Shown: piece after piece, positions 33,308 to 39,170 of the stretch
Numbering within the stretch: the first letter of the stretch is position 1
How the letters are laid out: each line of letters opens with the position of its first letter
From: Burkholderiales bacterium
Lineage (GTDB): Bacteria > Pseudomonadota > Gammaproteobacteria > Burkholderiales > Burkholderiaceae_C
Direction of reading: 5' to 3'
Assembly: GCA_028864885.1 (NCBI GenBank)
Contig: JAGWLR010000002.1
Coordinates: 1 to 39,170, forward strand
Length of the DNA: 39,170 bases
Made by a program: the position numbers and the translations under genes
The notes under the pieces: model-generated
Seen by the model: only the letters and a program-made list of their open reading frames with translations
Databases searched by the model: none
What the model was told of the DNA's origin: nothing

Positions 33308-34381
33308 ATGGTCACCCCCTTGTGGCAACGAATCGAATCGCAGCACCTGCCCACCGTGGCCGTGATGGGCATGAGCAAGAACACCGGCAAAACGGTGTGC
33401 CTGAACCATCTGCTGGCTCAGGCTCATGCGTCGGGGCGAGCCATGGGCATCACATCGATTGGGCGCGATGGTGAAGAACGCGATGAGGTGTTCGCCACGC
33501 CCAAGCCGGCGGTGCGGGTGACTCCAGGCTGCCTGGTGGCCACCGCCCGCGACACCTTGGTGCGATCGCGAACCCGCACGAAAGTCTTGGGGGGCACCGG
33601 GGTTCACAGCCCGATGGGCGAGATCCTGATCGTCAAGGCCATCGAGGCCGGTGACATGGAGGTGGCTGGTCCCTCCTTGAGTCAAGATCAACAGCGGGTC
33701 ATCGGTTTGCTGCGGCAATGCGGGGCCCAACAGATCTTGCTGGATGGGGCCTTGGGGCGCAGTCACCATGCCTCGCCCGCGATTGCCGACGGCGTGATTC
33801 TGGCCACGGGCGCCGCCTTGGGTGGGGGCATGGGCGATGTGCTGCGCAAGACGCGTGACCGCCTGGCCATTTTGGGTTTGACCGTGGCCGAGCCCGACCT
33901 GGCTCAGCGTGTACAGCCCGTCTTTGCTCGCGGCGGAGTGGGCGTTTGGGGCCCTGATGGCCAATGCTTGTTTTGCGAGCCGATTGCCACACTCAATGCC
34001 GCTGCGGCCTTGATGCACCTGCACAGCCGGCATGCTCGGGCTGGGGCTGTGGCCACCGTGGCGGTGTCAGGCGCGGTGGGGCGCTTGTTTTGGCGTGCCT
34101 TGCAGACCCTGCTGGATCACCATCCTGGTTTGACCTTGGTCGTGGCCGATGGCACCCGCTTGTTCATCGACGCAAGGGAGCTGCATGCCTATCAGCGGCA
34201 AGGCGGATGCGTGCGCGCCCTGCGCGGCATCCGCCTGCTGGGTGTGACGCTCAACCCCGTCTCGCCAACCGGCGCCAGCTTTGATGCGGGTGCGTTTCTG
34301 GATCAGGCGCGAACGTTATTGGCACCGCATTGGGTTGGGGACGTGGGGGCGCCGCCCCTGCCGCAGGAGGAGGAATCATGA
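33308..34381 (+). CDS. kamB: Lysine 5,6-aminomutase reactivase subunit KamB
   Basis: This 357-aa protein has a Walker A-like P-loop GMSKNTGKT (residues 21-29) and TSIGRDGEERDEVFATPKPAVRVTPGCLVAT, then GTGVHSPMGEILIVKAIEAGDMEVAGP and LLDGALGRSHHASPAIADGVILATGA. This pattern is that of KamB, found with kamC (MutS-like ATPase) next to kamDE and thought to reactivate the B12/PLP aminomutase after suicide inactivation. The ATG at 33308 has GAGG upstream, and its stop overlaps the kamD start (ATGA), preceded by AGGAGGAGG. No kamC is present in the window, an unusual arrangement. Confidence 0.85.
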   Translation: MVTPLWQRIESQHLPTVAVMGMSKNTGKTVCLNHLLAQAHASGRAMGITSIGRDGEERDEVFATPKPAVRVTPGCLVATARDTLVRSRTRTKVLGGTGVHSPMGEILIVKAIEAGDMEVAGPSLSQDQQRVIGLLRQCGAQQILLDGALGRSHHASPAIADGVILATGAALGGGMGDVLRKTRDRLAILGLTVAEPDLAQRVQPVFARGGVGVWGPDGQCLFCEPIATLNAAAALMHLHSRHARAGAVATVAVSGAVGRLFWRALQTLLDHHPGLTLVVADGTRLFIDARELHAYQRQGGCVRALRGIRLLGVTLNPVSPTGASFDAGAFLDQARTLLAPHWVGDVGAPPLPQEEES

Positions 34382-35946
34382 GCCACCTCACACTGGATTC
34401 ATCACAAATCGACCGGGCCCGCGATCTGGCCCGACGCATCGCGCAGCAGGTGCATGAGGACATGCACCGCTTCACCACCACTTCGGTTGAGCGCGCTACC
34501 TTGCGCCTGATGGGCGTGGATGGCGTGGATGCCGACCAGGTGCCTTTGCCCAACCGGCTCGTGAGCCACCTGCACGATCAAGGCCTGTTGCGACATGGCG
34601 CGGCCGTTACGGTGGCTGGTGCCATGCTGGATCACGGCTTGGGCTTGCAAGAAGTGGCACACGCCGTGGCCGATGGCCGGTTGGAGTTGCAGCGCCCCAA
34701 GCATGAGGCCGCCGCCCGGCGCGAGGCCGACCATCTCGCCGCCTATGCATGTGAACGCATCGCCGCCAACCGCGCCACACGCGAAGCCGCCATCGCCCAG
34801 CATGGTGACGCCCGCACGCCCTGGCTGTACCTGATTGTGGCCACCGGCAACATCCATGAAGACATCGTGCAGGCTTGCGTGGCAGCCGAGCAAGGAGCCG
34901 ATGTGATCGCGGTGATTCGATCCACCGGGCAAAGCCTACTGGATTACGTGCCCTATGGCGCCACCACCGAAGGCTTTGGCGGCACCTATGCCACGCAAGA
35001 GAACTTCCGCCTGATGCGGGCCGCGCTGGATGAGGTGGGTCACAAGATCGGGCGCTACATCCGCCTGACCAATTACTGCTCTGGCTTGTGCATGCCCGAG
35101 ATCGCTGCCATGGGGGCCATGGAGCGCCTGGACATGATGCTCAACGACTCGATGTACGGGATCATCTTCCGCGACATCAACATGCAGCGCACCTTCATCG
35201 ACCAGTTCTTCTCACGCATGGTCAATGCCTATGCCGGCATCATCATCAACACCGGTGAAGACAACTACCTCACCACGGCCGATGCCTATGAAGCGGCGCA
35301 CACGGTGCTGGCCTCGCAGTTGATCAACGAACAATTTGCCTACCTCAGCGGGCTCAAGCCCGAGCAGATGGGCCTGGGTCATGCCTTCGAGATCAACCCC
35401 GCGCTGGAGAACGGCTTTTTGTGGGAGTTGGCCCATGCGCAACTGGTGCGCCAGGTGTTTCCCGAGGCCTGCCTGAAGTACATGCCCCCCACCAAACACA
35501 TGACGGGCAACATCTTCAAAGGCCACATCCAGGATGCGCTGTTCAACGTGGTCAGTGTGCTCACGCGGCAGAACATCCATCTGCTGGGCATGATGACCGA
35601 GGCCATCCACACGCCTTGGATGCAGGATCGATTTCTCGCGATCCAGAACGCACGCTATGTCTTTGGCAACCTGCAGGACCTGCACGCTGAAATCCAGTTC
35701 ACCCCGGGCGGCCAGATCGAGCGCCGAGCGCAGCAGGTGCTGGCCGATGCCTTGGCGCTACTTGACGCCATCGCCCAGATCGGCCTGCCCGCAGCCATCG
35801 CCCAAGGCACCTTTGCCGACATCGCGCGCACCCCCAAGGGGGGCAAGGGGCTGGACGGCGTGGTGCCCAAGGCGGCCGATTATCACAACCCCTTCCCGGC
35901 CTTGATGTTGCCGACCTCGCTTCGGCATGAGGAGCGCGTGTCATGA
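34378..35946 (+). CDS. kamD: Lysine 5,6-aminomutase, alpha subunit
   Basis: This 522-aa large subunit of the adenosylcobalamin- and PLP-dependent aminomutase moves the terminal amino group of L-beta-lysine (or D-lysine) to C5. It covers the full family length, with a TIM-barrel core: LYLIVATGNIHEDIVQACVAAEQGADVIAVIRSTGQSLLDYVPYGATTEGFGGTY in the middle, RLTNYCSGLCMPEIAAMGAMERLDMMLNDSMYGI, then FIDQFFSRMVNAYAGIIINTGEDNY and HAFEINPALENGFLWELAHAQL. The ATG at 34378 overlaps the kamB stop; an earlier in-frame start lies inside kamB. The stop overlaps kamE (ATGA), consistent with stoichiometric co-translation of the two subunits. Confidence 0.95.
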   Translation: MSHLTLDSSQIDRARDLARRIAQQVHEDMHRFTTTSVERATLRLMGVDGVDADQVPLPNRLVSHLHDQGLLRHGAAVTVAGAMLDHGLGLQEVAHAVADGRLELQRPKHEAAARREADHLAAYACERIAANRATREAAIAQHGDARTPWLYLIVATGNIHEDIVQACVAAEQGADVIAVIRSTGQSLLDYVPYGATTEGFGGTYATQENFRLMRAALDEVGHKIGRYIRLTNYCSGLCMPEIAAMGAMERLDMMLNDSMYGIIFRDINMQRTFIDQFFSRMVNAYAGIIINTGEDNYLTTADAYEAAHTVLASQLINEQFAYLSGLKPEQMGLGHAFEINPALENGFLWELAHAQLVRQVFPEACLKYMPPTKHMTGNIFKGHIQDALFNVVSVLTRQNIHLLGMMTEAIHTPWMQDRFLAIQNARYVFGNLQDLHAEIQFTPGGQIERRAQQVLADALALLDAIAQIGLPAAIAQGTFADIARTPKGGKGLDGVVPKAADYHNPFPALMLPTSLRHEERVS

Positions 35947-36710
35947 GCACCCAGCCCTTACCTGATACCTTGGTGCGACCCTACGGCGACACCCTGGATG
36001 ATGGCCGCGTGCAGTTGTCCTTCACGCTGCCTGTGCCGCTGGACGACAATGCCAAGGAGGCGGCGCGCCAGTTGGCCGGCCAGATGGGCATCGAAGAACC
36101 GGCGGTGGTGCACAGCGAGAGCATGGGAACGGGCTTCGCCTTCTTTGTGTTGTACGGACGCTGCCGACACCGCGTAGACATGAGCCGCATCCAGGTGGCC
36201 AAGCCCGATTTCGAGGTGCTCGACAAAGAGGCCGTGAACGCCAAGATCGCGCGCCTGATGGGGCGCAAGCTGGTGGTGGTGGGCGCCTGCATCGAAACCG
36301 ATGCGCACACGGTGGGCATTGACGCCATCATGAACATGAAAGGCTTCAATGGCCACAAGGGTCTGGAAAGCTATCACGAGATCCGCGCCATCAACATGGG
36401 GGCTCAGGTCGATTCGGAAGACCTGGTGGCACGCGCGATCGACGAGCACGCCGACGCGATCCTCGTGTCGCAAGTGGTGACGCAAAAGAACATCCACCTC
36501 GATAACCTGACACGATTGTCAGACATGTTGGAGGCCGAAGGCTTGCGCAGCCGCGTGATCTTGGTGGTGGGTGGCCCGCGCATCAGCCATGAGCTGGCCA
36601 AGGAGCTGGGCTATGACGCTGGCTTTGGCCCAGGGTGCTATGCCGAAAACGTGGCGTCCTTCCTGATCGAAGAGTGGGCGCGACGCCATGTTGGGCAACA
36701 CGCACGTTGA
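35943..36710 (+). CDS. kamE: Lysine 5,6-aminomutase, beta subunit (B12- and PLP-binding)
   Basis: This 255-aa subunit carries the cobalamin-binding domain with the base-off motif DAHTVG (Asp120-His122-Gly125) and the following SQVVTQKNIHLDN and GGPRISHELAKELGYDAGFGPG elements of the Rossmann-like B12 fold. Lys133 (MNMKGF), eleven residues after His122, matches the spacing between His133 and the PLP-binding Lys144 of the Clostridium (Acetoanaerobium) sticklandii enzyme. The subunit therefore appears competent for both cofactors. The ATG overlaps the kamD stop and is preceded by GAGGAG. The B12 supply (biosynthesis or import genes) is not in the window. Confidence 0.95.
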   Translation: MSTQPLPDTLVRPYGDTLDDGRVQLSFTLPVPLDDNAKEAARQLAGQMGIEEPAVVHSESMGTGFAFFVLYGRCRHRVDMSRIQVAKPDFEVLDKEAVNAKIARLMGRKLVVVGACIETDAHTVGIDAIMNMKGFNGHKGLESYHEIRAINMGAQVDSEDLVARAIDEHADAILVSQVVTQKNIHLDNLTRLSDMLEAEGLRSRVILVVGGPRISHELAKELGYDAGFGPGCYAENVASFLIEEWARRHVGQHAR

Positions 36711-36722
36711 CAGGAGACAAGC

Positions 36723-37124
36723 ATGCAAGAGTTCACCAGCCTGATCCGCCTGCGCATGGCCTCGCATGAGGCCCACTACGCTGGCAACCTGGTCGATGGG
36801 GCCCGAATGCTGCAACTGTTTGGCGACGTGGCCACCGAGTTGCTGATTCGCAGTGATGGCGATGAGGGCTTGTTCGTGGCCTATGACCGGGTGGAGTTTT
36901 TGGCGCCGGTTCGGGCGGGGGATTACATCGAGGCCGAGGGGCGCATCGTGGCCATGGGCAAGTCATCTCGCAAGATGGTGTTCGAAGCCCGCAAGGTGAT
37001 CAGCGCGGTCGAGGTGCCGGGCCAACCGTCAGCTTGCGATGTGCTGCCCGAACCCGTGGTGGTGTGCCGGGCGTCGGGCACCTGTGTGGTGCCAGCCGCA
37101 TGTCAACGCAAGGGGGTCTCATGA
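36723..37124 (+). CDS. kal: 3-aminobutyryl-CoA ammonia-lyase
   Basis: This 133-aa hotdog-fold enzyme eliminates ammonia from L-3-aminobutyryl-CoA to give crotonyl-CoA. It matches the Kal family (about 130 aa) with [67 protein letters not shown] over the first two thirds. AGGAGA precedes the ATG, 12 bp after kamE; the stop overlaps the kce start (ATGA). Its position between kamE and kce fixes the role. Confidence 0.9.
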   Translation: MQEFTSLIRLRMASHEAHYAGNLVDGARMLQLFGDVATELLIRSDGDEGLFVAYDRVEFLAPVRAGDYIEAEGRIVAMGKSSRKMVFEARKVISAVEVPGQPSACDVLPEPVVVCRASGTCVVPAACQRKGVS

Positions 37125-37939
37125 ACCCGCTGATCATCACCGCCGCGCTGACCGGGGCCGAGGTCACGCGTGAGCAGCAACCAGCCTTGCCCGTGTCACC
37201 CCAGGAAATCGGCATCGCTGCGGCCGAGTGTGCCGAAGCGGGCGCCAGCATCGTGCATGTGCATGCGCGTCTGCCCGATGGGCAATCCACCCAGGATCCG
37301 GTCATCTATGAACAAATCTTGCGCGAAGTGCGCCAGCGCAGCGATGTGATCGTGCAGATCTCGACGGGTGGGGCCGTGGGCATGACCCCGCAGGAGCGCT
37401 TGGCGCCGGTGGCCTTGCGCCCCGAAATGGCGACCTTGTCGATGGGGTCGGTGAATTTTGGCCAGGACGTGTTTCTCAATGCGCCCTCCGACATCGCCGT
37501 CTTTGCGCACGAGATGCTGCGCCTGGGAGTGAAGCCTGAGCTGGAAATCTTTGACACCGGTATGCTGGCCACCGCCAAGAGATGGCTGCGTCAGGGCTTG
37601 CTGCCTCAGCCTGCGCATGTGGATCTGGTGTTGGGGATGCCGGGTGGCATGGCGGCCACGCCCCAAACGCTGCTGTACCTCGTGTCTGAATTGCCCCCCG
37701 AGTGCACGTGGTCAGCGGCTGGCATTGGGGCTGCCCAGTTGCCAGTGGTGACCTGGGCCATCTTGCTGGGGGGACACGCGCGGGTCGGCCTGGAGGACAA
37801 CATCTACTATCGCAAGGGCGAACTGGCGGTGAGCAACGCGCAACTGGTGGCGCGGGTGGTGCGCCTGGCTCACGAGCTGGAGCGCGAGGTGGCCACGCCC
37901 GCACAAGCCCGGCAGATGCTGGGCCTGTCGGGTGGCTGA
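37121..37939 (+). CDS. kce: 3-keto-5-aminohexanoate cleavage enzyme (BKACE family)
   Basis: This 272-aa Zn-dependent TIM-barrel enzyme condenses 3-keto-5-aminohexanoate with acetyl-CoA to yield acetoacetate and L-3-aminobutyryl-CoA. Zinc ligands His46 and His48 lie in SIVHVHAR and Glu225 in [10 protein letters not shown], matching the two histidines and glutamate of characterised Kce. The [16 protein letters not shown] and [16 protein letters not shown] segments are typical of the BKACE superfamily. The ATG at 37121 has AGGGGG upstream and overlaps the kal stop; a longer in-frame start would lie inside kal. BKACE enzymes vary in substrate, but the operon leaves little doubt here. It is the last gene of the operon. 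Confidence 0.92.
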   Translation: MNPLIITAALTGAEVTREQQPALPVSPQEIGIAAAECAEAGASIVHVHARLPDGQSTQDPVIYEQILREVRQRSDVIVQISTGGAVGMTPQERLAPVALRPEMATLSMGSVNFGQDVFLNAPSDIAVFAHEMLRLGVKPELEIFDTGMLATAKRWLRQGLLPQPAHVDLVLGMPGGMAATPQTLLYLVSELPPECTWSAAGIGAAQLPVVTWAILLGGHARVGLEDNIYYRKGELAVSNAQLVARVVRLAHELEREVATPAQARQMLGLSGG

Positions 37940-37945
37940 CCCCGA

Positions 37946-38557
37946 TCAAGCAGGGCGTTTGAAACGGCGCCGAGCTCGATCCACTTCAGCGCGTGAGGCA
38001 CAGCCTTCGGCGTGATCGTTGATCAGCCCCATGGCTTGCATGAAGGCATACACCGTGGTGGGGCCCACGAACTTCCAGCCACGCTTTTTCAGATCTTTGG
38101 ACAAGGCGATCGAGGTGGCAGAGGTCGATGCGGTTTGCGGCGCGGCCAGGTCGGTCGTGGCAGGCTCGTGGCGCCAGAAGTAAGCTGCCAGTGAGCCTTC
38201 TGCTTTCACCAACTCTTGCGCCCGGGCGGCGTTGTGGATCACCGCTTCGATCTTGCCGCGGTGTCGTATGATGCCTTCGTCCTGCAGCAGGCGCTCGACA
38301 TCGGCTTCTTTGAAGCGCGCCACTTTGTGAAAGTCGAAGCCTTTGAACGCTTGGCGGAAGTTCTCGCGTTTGGCCAAAATCGTGCGCCAGCTCAGGCCCG
38401 ATTGAAAGCCCTCCAGGCACAGCTTTTCGAACAGCCGGATGTCGTCGTCCACCGGAAAGCCCCACTCCCGATCGTGATAGGGCAGGAATTCGGGCGTGAT
38501 GCTGCACCAGCGGCAGCGCATGAGGCCGTCCGGGCCTTCCCAAGGGGTGTCGTTCAT
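37946..38557 (-). CDS. tag: 3-methyladenine DNA glycosylase I
   Basis: This 203-aa base-excision repair enzyme has Zn ligands Cys15 and His28 (MRCRWCS...PYHDREWGFPVDDD), and His and Cys in the C-terminal INDHAEGC, matching Cys4, His17, His175 and Cys179 of E. coli Tag. The catalytic Glu49 lies in LCLEGFQSGLSWRTIL. It removes 3-methyladenine from alkylated DNA. The ATG at 38557 overlaps the regulator stop by ATGA, so the two are co-translated; a much longer in-frame start would overlap the regulator over ~500 bp and is rejected. It converges with kce, 6 bp away. Confidence 0.93.
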   Translation of the reverse strand: MNDTPWEGPDGLMRCRWCSITPEFLPYHDREWGFPVDDDIRLFEKLCLEGFQSGLSWRTILAKRENFRQAFKGFDFHKVARFKEADVERLLQDEGIIRHRGKIEAVIHNAARAQELVKAEGSLAAYFWRHEPATTDLAAPQTASTSATSIALSKDLKKRGWKFVGPTTVYAFMQAMGLINDHAEGCASRAEVDRARRRFKRPA

Positions 38558-39170
38558 GTGGCCTCCTGATGTGTGGCCGTCCAGCTTAATGCCTCCAGCG
38601 CTGCGGCGACGTGAATGCGGGCTTGATCCAAGGGGCGGGGGAGCAATTCTTGCGCGCGTGCCAGCCGGCGCAAGAGGGTGTTGCGGTGGGTGTGCAGCAG
38701 GGCGGCCGCCTCGGTGGCATTGCATCCGGTGCTCAAAAAAGTGAGCAGGGTGCGCTGCAGGATGGGGTCGGCCGTGGCCAGATCCCCCAGGGTGTGGGTG
38801 ATGAACTGCTGCGCGGCTTCGGCATCGTGTGAAGTCAGTGACACCAACCGTACCTGATCGAAGTGGACGACGCGAGTGCGGGCGCGCAAACGCCCCAGCA
38901 CCCGCTGGGCATTCAGGGCATCGAGGTGCGCGCGCCGAAACCCTTCGATGCCCGCATCGGCCGAGCCCAAGGCCATGCGCACCCCAGCCCAGGCTTTGGC
39001 TGACAGATTCAGCGCATGCCAATCCAGCGATTCGCTGCCATCGATCCAGCACCACAAGGTGGCCGCATTCGCAATCACGGTCAGGATGGGCTTGCCCCCG
39101 GTGGTACGACTCAGGGCCTGGGCCGCGGCTTCCAGCTGGCTGAGCTCGGTCTCCGCTTCCTCGCTCCAGA
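38554..39170 (-). CDS. PucR/CdaR-like helix-turn-helix regulator, C-terminal part (cut by window end)
   Basis: The frame is open from the window end, giving ~205 visible residues. The C-terminal HTH_30-type domain is clear: TADPILQRTLLTFLSTGCNATEAAALLHTHRNTLLRRLARAQELLPRPL, as in PucR and sugar-diacid regulators (CdaR). The preceding region (ALNLSAKAWAGVRMALGSADAGIEGFRRAHLDALNAQRVLG) resembles the GGDEF-like middle domain of that family. The N-terminal sensory part is outside the window, so ligand and targets are unknown. Its stop overlaps the tag start, so tag is in its operon. Confidence 0.78.
   Translation of the reverse strand, partial: WSEEAETELSQLEAAAQALSRTTGGKPILTVIANAATLWCWIDGSESLDWHALNLSAKAWAGVRMALGSADAGIEGFRRAHLDALNAQRVLGRLRARTRVVHFDQVRLVSLTSHDAEAAQQFITHTLGDLATADPILQRTLLTFLSTGCNATEAAALLHTHRNTLLRRLARAQELLPRPLDQARIHVAAALEALSWTATHQEAT

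Noticed and set aside
38558-39055. Long N-terminal extension of Tag reading through the upstream regulator gene
   Set aside because: The extension has no homology and would overlap the HTH regulator by ~500 bp; Tag starts correctly at 38557 in an ATGA overlap.

Overview
The window looks like a chromosomal piece of a high-GC betaproteobacterium of the order Burkholderiales (Comamonadaceae or a close relative). This is inferred from the gene families, the codon bias and the start signals; no rRNA or other taxonomic marker is present. No tRNA, rRNA, CRISPR array, integrase, transposase or complete insertion sequence was found.

Region A (1-10.8 kb) is ordinary chromosome. It holds the 3' end of an aromatic aminotransferase, fadD, a minus-strand operon hyi - alpha/beta hydrolase - yaeQ, a chemoreceptor ending in a CheR-tether pentapeptide with a sigma28-like promoter, an AmpG-like transporter, a periplasmic M48 peptidase, a JmjC/cupin-like protein and a YcbL-type MBL hydrolase.

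Region B (about 10.86-26.4 kb) looks like an acquired block. It reads as less GC-rich by eye. Its left edge cuts a 3-hydroxybutyrate dehydrogenase gene after about 45 codons, which breaks a patatin - acetoacetate decarboxylase - bdhA operon. The block also has a DUF4337 membrane protein, a nine-repeat NHL lipoprotein, a MEST-like hydrolase, a nickel/cobalt efflux pair (RcnA/NreB type plus a CsoR/RcnR-family repressor), an OprB-like porin in an operon with a twin-domain ABC permease and an AAA-associated ABC ATPase but no binding protein, a P3A proton ATPase and a small outer-membrane barrel protein.

Region C (26.4-30.4 kb) has an EAL-domain c-di-GMP phosphodiesterase and an arsenic operon arsR-arsI-arsC-acr3. 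Its promoter and operator directly abut the arsR start codon.

Region D (30.4-37.9 kb) is the most distinctive part: a compact seven-gene operon kamA-kdd-kamB-kamD-kamE-kal-kce for lysine degradation by the 'fermentative' aminomutase route. L-lysine goes to L-beta-lysine (KamA), to 3,5-diaminohexanoate (KamDE, B12 and PLP), to 3-keto-5-aminohexanoate (Kdd), then with acetyl-CoA to acetoacetate plus 3-aminobutyryl-CoA (Kce), and on to crotonyl-CoA (Kal). A divergent Lrp/AsnC regulator shares the intergenic region, which carries a perfect 14-bp inverted repeat, the likely operator. The MutS-like reactivase partner KamC, found beside kamB in fermenters such as Fusobacterium, is absent from this locus.

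Region E (37.9-39.17 kb) has tag (3-methyladenine DNA glycosylase I) overlapping the end of a PucR/CdaR-like regulator that runs off the window.
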